Assembly: GCF_001426525.1 (NCBI RefSeq)
Contig: NZ_LMEW01000023.1
Coordinates: 186,001 to 250,000, forward strand
Reading direction: 5' to 3'
Source: Massilia sp. Root133
GTDB taxonomy: Bacteria > Pseudomonadota > Gammaproteobacteria > Burkholderiales > Burkholderiaceae_D
Length of the DNA: 64,000 bases
A program made the translations under genes and the position numbers. Every line of letters starts with the position of its first letter. The stretch's first letter is position 1. The notes below the pieces were generated by a model that saw only the letters and a program-made list of their open reading frames with translations, did not search any database and was not told where the DNA came from. Of the stretch, positions 17,895 to 26,698 are shown one piece after another.

Positions 17895-18716
17895 ATGCAA
17901 CGCCGTTCCATCCTCGCGCTCATCGCCGGCCTTGTTTGTGCCGTTCCGTTCGTGCATGCGCAATCGGACACGCAGTCCGGTAAGCCTCTGCGCCTGTCCA
18001 CGACCACGAGCACCGAGAACTCGGGCCTGCTGGGCTACCTGCTGCCCGCGTTCGAAGCGAAGACGGGCATCAAGGTCAACGTGATCTCCGTCGGCACCGG
18101 CAAGGCGCTGGAGTTGGGCAAGAACGGCGACGTCGACGTGACGCTCGTGCACGCGCGCGCGCTGGAGGACAAATTCGTGGCCGAGGGCTGGGGGATCGAC
18201 CGCCACGACGTCATGTACAACGACTTCATCGTCGCGGGACCGGTCGCCGACCCGGCGGGCGTGAAGGGCAGCCGCGACGTCATCGCGGCCTTCAGGAAGA
18301 TCGCGGCGGCCAACGTGAAATTCATCTCGCGCGGCGACAATTCCGGCACGGACGTGATGGAGAAGGGCTACTGGCAGCAGGCGGGCCCGAAGCCCGCCGG
18401 GAGCAACTACGTCAACGCCGGCCTGGGCATGGGCGAGGTGCTGAACATGGCGGCGGAGATGGGCGCATACACGCTGACGGACCGCGCGACGTATGGCGCC
18501 TACAAAGCGAAGACGGGGCTGGCCATCCTCGTCGAGGGCGACAAGCGGATGTTCAATCCGTACGGGATCATTGCCGTCAATCCGGCGAAGCACAAGGGGA
18601 TCAACTACAAGGGCGCGAAGGCGCTGATCGAGTGGATCACGTCGCCGGAAGGGCAGGCGAAGATTGCCTCGTTCAAGCCGGCGGGCGAGCAGTTGTTTTT
18701 CCCGTCGGCGAAATAA
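17895..18716 (+). CDS. tupA: Tungstate-type ABC transporter periplasmic binding protein
   Basis: A 273-residue secreted binding protein with a signal peptide of about 23 residues (cleavage after VHA). The mature start LRLSTTTSTENSGLLGYLLP holds the TTTST motif typical of TupA oxyanion binding. GTGKALELGKNGDVDVTLVH and SRGDNSGTDVMEKGYW also fit the family. TupA binds tungstate far more tightly than molybdate in characterised members. It has its own AAGGAGA ribosome site and ends two bases before the convergent DUF1579-like gene, so it closes the operon. Confidence 0.88.
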   Translation: MQRRSILALIAGLVCAVPFVHAQSDTQSGKPLRLSTTTSTENSGLLGYLLPAFEAKTGIKVNVISVGTGKALELGKNGDVDVTLVHARALEDKFVAEGWGIDRHDVMYNDFIVAGPVADPAGVKGSRDVIAAFRKIAAANVKFISRGDNSGTDVMEKGYWQQAGPKPAGSNYVNAGLGMGEVLNMAAEMGAYTLTDRATYGAYKAKTGLAILVEGDKRMFNPYGIIAVNPAKHKGINYKGAKALIEWITSPEGQAKIASFKPAGEQLFFPSAK

Positions 18717-18718
18717 AC

Positions 18719-19294
18719 CTATCCCTTGCGGCGGGTATCGACGGCGATCCAGTTGGTCTCCCAACGTCTCCCGCCATCCGCCGAATACGCCTGCTCGAAG
18801 CGCCACTGGCCGGCGCCCATCGGCACGATCAGGAACCGCACCAGCACCGCGCGCCCGTCCACGGTGTCCTTGCCGTAAAAGGTGCCTTGGCCATTCTTGA
18901 AAGATCCCTGCATCGGGTCGGTCATCAACCCGTTGGCCAGGTTTGCGAAATGCAGGGTCCATTGCCCGGTCGCGGGCTGGTACAGGCGCAGCGACACGCC
19001 CGCGATCCGTCCGCTAATGCCGCGCACATCCAGCTCGACGAGGTTGGCCTGCCCGCCCATCACCGCCTTGACGACCGACGTGCCCGTGTACTCGACCCAG
19101 TCGGCTTTGCCGCTGAGCGGCTCGCGCAAGCGTTTCAGTTGCGTATCCCAGGTGCCGATCTCCCAGTCGAAATCGTGTTGGCCGTCATGCGCCGCGGCGG
19201 ACGTCTTCGTGGCGGGATTGTCCGGCCCCGCCGCGCTTGACTGCGAGAACGCGAGGACTGCAGAGATCAGGAGCGCAATGGATGATGGTTTCAT
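18719..19294 (-). CDS. Secreted DUF1579-like protein of unknown function
   Basis: A 191-residue exported protein. It begins with a signal peptide (MKPSSIALLISAVLAFSQSS, cleaved after AA). A beta-rich domain starting HDFDWEIGTWDTQL follows and ends in GRRWETNWIAVDTRRKG. The WEIGTW start, regular strands and closing W-x-x-N-W pattern resemble DUF1579 and related lipocalin-like barrels, which are often annotated as hypothetical. The ATG at 19294 is preferred to an upstream in-frame start because it begins the signal peptide. It is divergent from the TonB receptor, so it may share its control region. Confidence 0.65.
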   Translation of the reverse strand: MKPSSIALLISAVLAFSQSSAAGPDNPATKTSAAAHDGQHDFDWEIGTWDTQLKRLREPLSGKADWVEYTGTSVVKAVMGGQANLVELDVRGISGRIAGVSLRLYQPATGQWTLHFANLANGLMTDPMQGSFKNGQGTFYGKDTVDGRAVLVRFLIVPMGAGQWRFEQAYSADGGRRWETNWIAVDTRRKG

Positions 19295-19383
19295 GGTCGG
19301 TCCCCGTTCCAGATCATACGGGATGCAGCTGCCCGCAGCACCATTCAGCCTTCTGCAATCTAAAAACAACGAAATAAAAAAGG

Positions 19384-19401
19384 TTTCGAAAGCTTTCGAA
19401 A
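19384..19401. promoter_or_regulatory. Perfect 18-bp palindrome (candidate DeoR-family operator) before the TonB receptor
   Basis: TTTCGAAAGCTTTCGAAA is a perfect palindrome 65 bp before the receptor start, in the A+T-rich divergent region. TTTCG half sites are typical of DeoR-family operators, and a DeoR-family regulator is encoded 8.5 kb downstream in the same gene cluster with TTTCG repeats before its own start. Regulator and site are linked here by inference. Confidence 0.5.
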
Positions 19402-19466
19402 GTTCCTTGTGTTTTCAATTGCCTTTTATTACTATCCTATAACAATACATAAGAGGAGAAGTAGGC

Positions 19467-22259
19467 ATGCTAAGGAGACACGAAACAAGAGCCCGCCGCA
19501 CCCTGATCGCCGCCGCGGTGGAAATGGCCCTGTGCACCACTGCGTTCGCGCAGGCCCAGCCCGATGTCGCGCCGCCGGCCACCGTATCCACGACGCCGGA
19601 ACCGCAGGGCGCAGTGGTCGTGGTGACGGGTGCGCGCGCCGCGCTGGCAAAGTCGCTCGATTTGAAACGCAATGCGGACGTCATCCAGGATTCGATCTCG
19701 GCCACGGAACTGGGCCGTTTTCCTGACGATAACGTGGCCGACTCGCTGACCCATATCTCCGGCATCTCGGTATCGCGCACCCGCGGCGGGGAGGGGCAGT
19801 ACATCAATGTGCGCGGCCTGGGCTCCGGCTACAACATCGTCACGCTGAACAAGCGCATCCTGGCGACCGACGGCGATGGACGCGACTTCGCTTTCGACGT
19901 GCTGCCGTCGGAAGTGATCAGCGGCGCCGACGTCATGAAGTCGGCCGAAGCGGCGCAAATGGAGGGCAGCATCGGCGGTTCGGTGAATCTGCGCTCGGCG
20001 CGCCCGCTCGATATCCCGGGCTTTCGCTCTTCCGTGCGGTTCGAAGGCGAGCATAACGACCTGTCGCGCAACAACGGCGGCAAGCTGTCGGGCGTCGTCA
20101 GCAACACGTTCAACAACAACACCATGGGCGTGCTCGTCGGCGCCGTTTTTTCCAAGCGTAAGGTGCGCACGGACTCGCTCGGCTACCAGACCTACAACGC
20201 CGACTCGCCGGGAAGCGTCGACGTCAACGGTGACGGCGCCATCGGCCCCGGCGAGAGCAACCTGCTGGCGCCATGCTGCATCTCGTTCGGCTCGGTATTC
20301 GAGGAGAAAAAGCGCTCGGCGCTGTCCGGTGCCTTCGAATGGAAGGTCACGCCGCAGTTCAAGATGATCGTCGATGGCTTGGCGACCCGCCTCGACTCGC
20401 CGCAGGTCGGCTACCAGCAGTCCTATTACGTCGAGCATGCGCCCGGCCGCTGGTCCGACATCGTCGTCAAGGACCGCCTGGTGACCGGCATGACGGTGCA
20501 CGACCTGGTCCCGGAGATGTCTAACGTGACCACCGACCGCGTGGTCGACACCATGCAATTCGGCTGGCGCGGCGAATGGAAGCCGACCAGCCGGTTGAAG
20601 CTGAACGGCGACATCTACCGTTCGACGTCGAAGCGCGACTCGGGCGGCAAGGACACCTTCGTGGTTGCCGGCATCGCCGGACACAATACCGGCTATTACC
20701 GGGCCAACAATGGCGCCTTTCCCGACATCCGCGTGACGCTCGAGGATGGCCGGGACCTGGCGACCGAACTCGCCGCAGGCCGCCTGGGCAACAAGGACTA
20801 CGGCATTCATTTCACCGGCCTCACCGGTAACGACATCAAGGACACCATCGACGGCGCCTCCCTCGACGGCCGGCTGGCGATGGACGGCACCTGGCACATC
20901 GACGGCATCCAGTTCGGCGCCAGCGGCACGTCGCGCAAGAAGGATCGCAATTCGATCGGCAACGAGAAGAGCGGCGGGGCCTGCCAGTACTGCGACATGT
21001 ACTCGACCACTTTCGCTTCGCTCGGCGCCGACGTGGTGCGCCCGATGACGCTGCCGAACTACATGCGCAATGCGGGCGGCAGCTTTCCCGGCAGCTTCAT
21101 CGCTTTCGACGTACCGGCCTATTTTCGTGCGCTGCAGAGCCTGAACGGCAAGCCCGTGCTCGACGCCGAAGGCAACCCGACCGGCGACACCTTCGACGTG
21201 GCGCGTTCCCAGCCGGTGTTCGTGCCCACCGATTCCTACTCGGTGCGTGAGAAGACCGCGACGTTGTACGGCCAGCTCGAACTGTCCGGCGACAACTGGA
21301 ACGGCAACGTGGGCATGCGCGTGGTGCGTACCAGGACCACGTCGAAGAGTGCGATCGACCAGATCGTCGCGATCGACGACCCGACGCCGAACATCCCGAC
21401 CAGCAGCCCGACCGTCACCTACAGCCCGGCCGTGCCGGTGTCGGAAGACGGCAGCTATACCAAGCTGCTGCCGTCCGCCAACCTGAGCTGGTGGGCGCGC
21501 GAGGACTTCGTCGTGCGGGCCGCGGTGGCCAAGGTGATGGCCAGGCCCTCGCTCGACAAGCTGGCGCCGACGCGCACCGACAACACGCTGGACCGCACCT
21601 ACCTGCTGAGCATCGTCGGCGATCCCAAGCTCAAGCCGACCGAGGCGGTGCAGCAGGACATTTCGGTCGAATGGTATTACCGCCCGAAATCGGCGATCAC
21701 CGCCGCGGTCTTCGCCAAGCAGATCAAGAATTTCGTGACCTACCAGACCGACGAGCACGTCGATATCGGCGTGCCCGGCTACCTCTATACGGTGACGCAC
21801 CCGGTCAACGGCGACAAGGCACGCGTGCGCGGCATCGAGATCGGCATCCAGCACCTGTTCGACAACGGCTTCGGCATCAACGCCAAATTTGCCAAGACCC
21901 TGACCCGGGCGTACCAGAACGGCGCCTACGTCGGCCAGCTCGAAGGCGTGGCGCCGACCGCGTCCTCGCTCGGCTTCCTGTACGAGCGGAACGGCATCAA
22001 CGCATCGATCTCCTTCGATTACACCGGCGAATACACGCAGAGCACCAACGTGATCGCCGGCTTCCCGAACAAGGTCGATGCGCTGACCTGGGTGACGGCG
22101 TCGGCATCGTGGGACGTGACGCGCAACGTCACTGTCTTCGTCGAAGGCAAGAACCTGGGCGACGCGGAGATGCGCTCCAACCTGGGGCGGCCCGATGCGC
22201 TGTACGGCTTCGAGACCTGGGGCCGCACGTACGTGGCCGGCATGAGTGTGAAGTTCTGA
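19467..22259 (+). CDS. TonB-dependent outer-membrane receptor (carbohydrate type)
   Basis: A 930-residue outer-membrane transporter. A signal peptide of about 29 residues is followed by a TonB box (VVVVTGARAAL). The plug shows SLTHISGISVSRTRGGEGQ, YINVRGLGSGYN and DVLPSEVISGADVMKS. The protein ends in a 22-strand barrel with terminal MSVKF. The plug pattern is that of the TIGR01782 group, usually linked to glycan uptake. A calcium-loop-like insertion (DVNGDGAIGPGE, residues 252-263) and two cysteine pairs lie in extracellular loops. AAGAGGAGAAG precedes the start. Its neighbours are a permease and amino-sugar or galactose catabolic genes, so it probably imports oligosaccharides released by the exported glycosidases. 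Confidence 0.92.
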   Translation: MLRRHETRARRTLIAAAVEMALCTTAFAQAQPDVAPPATVSTTPEPQGAVVVVTGARAALAKSLDLKRNADVIQDSISATELGRFPDDNVADSLTHISGISVSRTRGGEGQYINVRGLGSGYNIVTLNKRILATDGDGRDFAFDVLPSEVISGADVMKSAEAAQMEGSIGGSVNLRSARPLDIPGFRSSVRFEGEHNDLSRNNGGKLSGVVSNTFNNNTMGVLVGAVFSKRKVRTDSLGYQTYNADSPGSVDVNGDGAIGPGESNLLAPCCISFGSVFEEKKRSALSGAFEWKVTPQFKMIVDGLATRLDSPQVGYQQSYYVEHAPGRWSDIVVKDRLVTGMTVHDLVPEMSNVTTDRVVDTMQFGWRGEWKPTSRLKLNGDIYRSTSKRDSGGKDTFVVAGIAGHNTGYYRANNGAFPDIRVTLEDGRDLATELAAGRLGNKDYGIHFTGLTGNDIKDTIDGASLDGRLAMDGTWHIDGIQFGASGTSRKKDRNSIGNEKSGGACQYCDMYSTTFASLGADVVRPMTLPNYMRNAGGSFPGSFIAFDVPAYFRALQSLNGKPVLDAEGNPTGDTFDVARSQPVFVPTDSYSVREKTATLYGQLELSGDNWNGNVGMRVVRTRTTSKSAIDQIVAIDDPTPNIPTSSPTVTYSPAVPVSEDGSYTKLLPSANLSWWAREDFVVRAAVAKVMARPSLDKLAPTRTDNTLDRTYLLSIVGDPKLKPTEAVQQDISVEWYYRPKSAITAAVFAKQIKNFVTYQTDEHVDIGVPGYLYTVTHPVNGDKARVRGIEIGIQHLFDNGFGINAKFAKTLTRAYQNGAYVGQLEGVAPTASSLGFLYERNGINASISFDYTGEYTQSTNVIAGFPNKVDALTWVTASASWDVTRNVTVFVEGKNLGDAEMRSNLGRPDALYGFETWGRTYVAGMSVKF

Positions 22260-23191
22260 TGGAGCGCGCGATGGAACCGACGACGACGATGGAAGCGAAG
22301 GCAGGCGTACGCCCGGCCGGCTGGCTCGGCTACGCACTGGCCACCACGCTGCTGTGGGGCGTGTGGGGCGCCTTCGCCGGGCTGCCCAGCCAGCACGGCT
22401 TTCCGGAAACGCTGATCTACGTGGTGTGGGCGCTGACCATGGTGCCGCCGGCCCTGGTCGTGCTGGCGCGCGCCGGGTGGCGGATACGCCGCGATGCCCG
22501 CGCGGTCGCCTATGGGCTGTCGATCGGCCTGCTCGGCGCCGGTGGACAGATGGTCCTGTTCTACGCGGTCAAGGCCGGGCCGACCTACCTGATCTTTCCC
22601 CTCATCTCGCTGTCGCCGGTGATCACGATCGTGCTGTCCTTCCTGTTCCTGCGCGAACGCACCGGGGGCCTCGGGACGGCCGGCATCCTGCTGGCGCTCT
22701 GCGCGCTGCCGCTGTTCGACTATGCGCCGGGCGGCGCGCCCCAGTCCTACGGCCTGTGGTTCGTGCTGGCGCTGGGCGTGCTGGTCGCATGGGGTTTGCA
22801 GGCTTACCTGATCAAGCTGGCCAACGCCAGCATGGACCCCGAGAGCATCTTCTTCTACATGACGGCCAGCGCGCTGCTGGTCATACCGGTCGCGCTGGCC
22901 ATGACGGATTTTTCCCAGCCGATCAACTACGGCCCGTCCGGGCCATTGCTCGCCGCGGCGACCCAGGTACTGAACGCCATCGGCGCCCTGACCCTGGTGC
23001 ATGCCTTCCGCCAGGGCAAGGCGCTGGTGGTGTCGCCCCTGGTGAACGCCGGCGCACCGCTGCTGACGACCGTCATCGCGATCGCCCTGGCGGGGACGCT
23101 GCCGGGGGGCGCCAAGCTGGCGGGCATCGTGCTCTCGCTGGTGGCGGCCATGCTGCTTGCGCTGCAGCCCGACGACAACGCATCCGCGTGA
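22259..23191 (+). CDS. DMT/EamA-family inner-membrane permease (candidate sugar importer)
   Basis: A 310-residue protein with ten predicted membrane helices in two repeated halves, as in EamA/DMT transporters. Its start overlaps the stop of the TonB receptor by one base, so the two are probably co-translated; a second ATG at 22271 is also possible. No ABC or phosphotransferase genes accompany the locus, and some DMT members (RhaT, GlcU) take up sugars. Import of the sugar received by the TonB receptor is therefore a reasonable inference. Efflux of a metabolite is the main alternative. Confidence 0.82.
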   Translation: MERAMEPTTTMEAKAGVRPAGWLGYALATTLLWGVWGAFAGLPSQHGFPETLIYVVWALTMVPPALVVLARAGWRIRRDARAVAYGLSIGLLGAGGQMVLFYAVKAGPTYLIFPLISLSPVITIVLSFLFLRERTGGLGTAGILLALCALPLFDYAPGGAPQSYGLWFVLALGVLVAWGLQAYLIKLANASMDPESIFFYMTASALLVIPVALAMTDFSQPINYGPSGPLLAAATQVLNAIGALTLVHAFRQGKALVVSPLVNAGAPLLTTVIAIALAGTLPGGAKLAGIVLSLVAAMLLALQPDDNASA

Positions 23192-23216
23192 AGCGGACGA
23201 CTATACGGAACCTGAC

Positions 23217-24530
23217 ATGGAATATTTGTTGAACCTGGTCCAGCGCCACAAGGCGGGCACGGCGCTGGGCATGCATTCGGTGTGCTCTGCCCATCCCCTC
23301 GTCATCGAAGCCGCGATGGAGGCTTCCGCGCAGCGCGGCCTGCCGGTCCTGATCGAGGCGACCTCGAATCAGGTGAACCAGCATGGCGGCTACACCGGCA
23401 TGACGCCGGCGGCCTTCCGCGATTTCGCGCACGCCATTGCCGACCGTGCCGGCATGCCGCGCGAACGCGTGCTGCTCGGCGGCGATCATCTTGGGCCGAA
23501 CGCCTGGCAGGACCGGCCCGCCGATGCCGCCATGGCCAGGGCAGAGGTGCTGATCGACCAGTACGTGGCGGCGGGATTTCGCAAGATTCACCTGGATTGC
23601 TCGATGTCCTGCGCCGGCGACCCGGTGCCGCTGCCCGACGACGTGGTGGCGCAGCGCGCGGCGCGCCTGTGCGCCGTCGCCGAGCGTGCCTGGCGCGCCG
23701 CCGGCGGTCCGGCGCCGGTCTATATCGTCGGCACCGAGGTGCCGGTGCCGGGCGGTGCCCACGAAGACCTGGACGAGCTGAGCGTGACCACGCCGGGCGC
23801 CGCGCAAGCCACCATCGACGTGCACCGCGCCGCGTTTGCCCGCGCCGGGCTGGAGGGCGCGTGGCCGCGCGTGATCGGTCTCGTGGTGCAGCCGGGCGTC
23901 GAATTCGACCACCACAAGGTGATCGACTACCAGCCCGGCAAGGCCGCGGCCTTGAGTGCCTTCATCGAAGGCGTGCCGGGCATGGTCTACGAGGCGCATT
24001 CGACCGACTACCAGACGCCGGCCGGGCTGGCCGCCCTGGTGCGCGACCACTACGCGATCCTGAAGGTCGGTCCCGGGCTGACCTTTGCGCTGCGCGAGGC
24101 CTTGTGGGCACTGGCTGGGATCGAGGACGAGATGTCGGGCGCGAAGGAAGGCTCGGCATTCAAGGACACGGTGCTGGAAGTCATGCGCGCGGAACCGGGC
24201 TACTGGGCCAGGTACTACGGCGGACCGGACGCCGACGCGGCGCGCGTGCGCTTCGACCAGCAGTACAGCCTGAGCGACCGGATCCGCTATTACTGGCCGC
24301 ATCCGGCCATCCAGGCGGCGCAGGCACGGCTGCTGGCCAGGCTGGAGCGCGAAGCGCCGCCGCTGACGCTGCTGAGCCAGTACCTGCCGTTCCAGTACGA
24401 GGCGGTACGCGAGGGCCGCGTGCGCAACCGGCCGGCCGATTTGCTCAAGGATGGCGTGGCCAGGGTGCTGCGCCAGTATATGGACGCCTGCACGGCGGTC
24501 CCCGCAACGAAGGAGTTGGAAACATGCTAG
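23217..24530 (+). CDS. Tagatose-1,6-bisphosphate aldolase non-catalytic subunit (GatZ/KbaZ family)
   Basis: A 437-residue GatZ/KbaZ protein. Recognisable segments are GMHSVCSAHPLVIEAAMEAS, EATSNQVNQHGGYTGMTP, LGGDHLGPNAWQ and KIHLDCSMSC. In E. coli this subunit stabilises the catalytic GatY or KbaY aldolase, which splits tagatose-1,6-bisphosphate in the galactitol and N-acetylgalactosamine pathways. No GatY/KbaY gene lies in the window, so the partner must be elsewhere or the protein acts alone. The stop overlaps the agaS-like start by seven bases. The ATG at 23217 is chosen as the first codon giving the family N-terminus. Confidence 0.9.
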   Translation: MEYLLNLVQRHKAGTALGMHSVCSAHPLVIEAAMEASAQRGLPVLIEATSNQVNQHGGYTGMTPAAFRDFAHAIADRAGMPRERVLLGGDHLGPNAWQDRPADAAMARAEVLIDQYVAAGFRKIHLDCSMSCAGDPVPLPDDVVAQRAARLCAVAERAWRAAGGPAPVYIVGTEVPVPGGAHEDLDELSVTTPGAAQATIDVHRAAFARAGLEGAWPRVIGLVVQPGVEFDHHKVIDYQPGKAAALSAFIEGVPGMVYEAHSTDYQTPAGLAALVRDHYAILKVGPGLTFALREALWALAGIEDEMSGAKEGSAFKDTVLEVMRAEPGYWARYYGGPDADAARVRFDQQYSLSDRIRYYWPHPAIQAAQARLLARLEREAPPLTLLSQYLPFQYEAVREGRVRNRPADLLKDGVARVLRQYMDACTAVPATKELETC

Positions 24531-25711
24531 TAGTAAACAGGGAAATTTTTGGAATCGGCGAAGACCGCCTGGAGCAGGCAGGCGCATGCCTGACCGCGCG
24601 CGAGATCGCACAGCAGCCGGAGGTGTGGCGCGAGATCGATGCGCTGGTGGCGCAGCGGCGCGGCGCCCTGGACGCTTTCCTCGGTCCGTTGCTGGCGCGG
24701 CAGGACCTGCGCATCGTGCTGGCCGGCGCGGGTACCTCGGCCTTCATCGGCGAGTGCCTGGTCCCGTCCATGCTGCGCCAGGGACTGCGCGCCGAAGCCG
24801 TGCCGACCACCGATATCGTCTCGGGACCGCAGCGCTTCCTGCAGCCCGCGGTGCCCACGCTGCTCGTGTCGTTCGCCCGTTCGGGGAGCAGCCCCGAGAG
24901 CGTGGCAGCGGTGGCGCTGGCCGACGAGCTCCTGCCCGACGTGCACCACCTTGTCATCACCTGCAATCCCGACGGCGAGTTGTACCGGATGGCACAAGGC
25001 CGCGCCGGCGCCCTGGCTCTCCTGCTGCCGGATGCCACCCACGACCGTGGCTTCGCCATGACCACGAGTTTCACGTCGATGCTGCTCGCGGCCGCGCTGG
25101 CCTTCGGCGTGCTGGCGCCGGACGTGGTGGCGGCAACGTCCGCGGCAGCCGCGCAGGTGCGGGACAGCGCCTTGCCGCTGCTCGAAGCGCTGGTGGCGCG
25201 GCGCTTCGGGCGCGTCGTCTACCTCGGCAGCAACGAGCTGCGCGGGCTGGCCCGCGAGGCCGCGCTCAAGCTGCTCGAGCTGAGCGATGGCCGCATCGTC
25301 GCCCTGCATGACTCGCCCCTGGGTTTCCGTCATGGCCCCAAGACCGTGGTCGATGCCGACACCCTGGTCGTGGTGCTGTTGTCGAACGATGCGCATGCAC
25401 GCCGGTATGACCTCGACCTGCTGCGTGAACTGCGCAGGGACGGTCATGCCGGCCGCGTGCTGGCCCTGAGCGGCCGGCCCGAGCCCGAGCTGGGCGACGA
25501 CTGCCTTGCGCTGGACGGCGCCGGCGCACTCGCCGAACCGGCGCTGGCCTTGCCCTTCGTCGTGTTTTGCCAGGCCCATGCGCTGCTGCAGTCGCTGGCG
25601 CTCGGCCTGCGTCCGGATACGCCGAGCATGTCGGGCACCGTCAACCGCGTGGTGCGCGGCGTGACCATTTATCCGTTCACCCAGGGAGCGAGCGATGTTT
25701 CTCGGCGTTGA
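24524..25711 (+). CDS. SIS-domain sugar isomerase/deaminase, AgaS-like
   Basis: A 395-residue cytoplasmic protein with two SIS domains. The first has LAGAGTSAFIGECLV and SFARSGSSPESVAA; the second has YLGSNELRGLAREAALKLLE and SPLGFRHGPKTVVD. AgaS converts galactosamine-6-phosphate to tagatose-6-phosphate with loss of ammonia. The strong AAGGAGTTGG site overlaps the end of the GatZ gene, and the 3' end overlaps the kinase gene by 17 bp. With GatZ and a DeoR regulator alongside, the N-acetylgalactosamine or galactosamine route is the best reading. A GlmS-like deaminase for glucosamine-6-phosphate is the alternative. Confidence 0.88.
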   Translation: MLVVNREIFGIGEDRLEQAGACLTAREIAQQPEVWREIDALVAQRRGALDAFLGPLLARQDLRIVLAGAGTSAFIGECLVPSMLRQGLRAEAVPTTDIVSGPQRFLQPAVPTLLVSFARSGSSPESVAAVALADELLPDVHHLVITCNPDGELYRMAQGRAGALALLLPDATHDRGFAMTTSFTSMLLAAALAFGVLAPDVVAATSAAAAQVRDSALPLLEALVARRFGRVVYLGSNELRGLAREAALKLLELSDGRIVALHDSPLGFRHGPKTVVDADTLVVVLLSNDAHARRYDLDLLRELRRDGHAGRVLALSGRPEPELGDDCLALDGAGALAEPALALPFVVFCQAHALLQSLALGLRPDTPSMSGTVNRVVRGVTIYPFTQGASDVSRR

Positions 25712-26660
25712 TGGCGGCGGTACCAAGACGGCGTTCGCCCTCATCGACGAGCAGGGACGGGTCCTGGCCCGCCACGAAGAGGGCAGCGCCTACTACCTGG
25801 AGGTCGGTATGGATGGCACCGCCGCCATGCTCGAACGCGGCTGCCGGGCGGTGTTGCACGCGGCCGGCGCCGGGACCGGCGACGTCGCCTTCGGCTTCTT
25901 CGGGCTGCCGGCCTATGGCGAAGACCGCGCCGTCCAGCCTGTGCTCGACGCACTGCCGCGCGCGATCCTCGGATCGCAGCGCTACTTGTGCGGCAACGAC
26001 ATGGTGTGCAGCTGGGCCGGTTCGCTGGCCTGCCGCGACGGCATCAGCGTCATTGGCGGCACCGGTTCGATGGCGTATGGCGAATTTGCCGGCGCCAGGG
26101 CGCGGGCCGGCGGCTGGGGCGAGTTGTTCAGCGACGAAGGCTCGGCCTACTGGATCGCGCGGGCCGGCCTGGCGCTGTTCTCGCGCATGAGCGACGGCCG
26201 AGCCGTGCGCGGCCCGCTGCACGGGCTGCTGCGCGCACGCCTCGGGCTGCAGGAGGACCTGGACCTGTGCGGCGTCATCTATGGCGAAATGAACGCCGAA
26301 CGCAGTCGCGTGGCCGCCCTGGCACCCGTGGTCAGCGCGGCGGCGGCAGCGGGCGACGCGCAAGCGCAGGCGATCCTCGACGCCGCCGCCGGCGAGCTCG
26401 CGGGCATGGTCGACGCCGTCCGTGCCGCCCTTGGGGTGGCGGCCGGCGTGGAAGTCGCGGTGTCGCATAGCGGCGGGCTGTTCTCCGCCGGGGGGCCGCT
26501 GCGCGAGCCGTTCGCGCGCGCGCTGGCCGCGCGCGCCTTGCCCTACCGGCTGACGCGGCCGCGGCTGCCACCCGTGCTCGGCGCCGCGCTGTATGCCGCG
26601 CGCAGCGCCGGCCGGCCACTCGCCGCCGTCGCCGTGGAACGGCTTGCCGGCGCGATCTGA
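25695..26660 (+). CDS. BadF/BadG-type sugar kinase (N-acetylhexosamine kinase-like)
   Basis: A 321-residue ASKHA-fold kinase. The first phosphate motif is FLGVDGGGTKTAFALID. Later motifs are VIGGTGSMAYGEFAG, GGWGELFSDEGSAYWI and SHSGGLFSAGGPL. The family includes mammalian-type N-acetylglucosamine kinases and bacterial amino-sugar kinases that phosphorylate C6. Its overlap with the AgaS-like gene indicates that it makes the 6-phosphate used by that enzyme, so an incoming non-phosphorylated amino sugar (galactosamine or N-acetylgalactosamine) is likely. Without a phosphotransferase system in the locus, such a kinase is needed. The exact sugar is inferred. Confidence 0.87.
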   Translation: MFLGVDGGGTKTAFALIDEQGRVLARHEEGSAYYLEVGMDGTAAMLERGCRAVLHAAGAGTGDVAFGFFGLPAYGEDRAVQPVLDALPRAILGSQRYLCGNDMVCSWAGSLACRDGISVIGGTGSMAYGEFAGARARAGGWGELFSDEGSAYWIARAGLALFSRMSDGRAVRGPLHGLLRARLGLQEDLDLCGVIYGEMNAERSRVAALAPVVSAAAAAGDAQAQAILDAAAGELAGMVDAVRAALGVAAGVEVAVSHSGGLFSAGGPLREPFARALAARALPYRLTRPRLPPVLGAALYAARSAGRPLAAVAVERLAGAI

Positions 26661-26698
26661 GCGCCCCGCCGCCGCATTCATCCAAGGAGGAGATTCCC

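Noticed and set aside
19470..22337. 955-codon minus-strand frame opposite the TonB receptor
   Set aside because: Shadow frame; the plus strand has the signal peptide, plug and barrel motifs.
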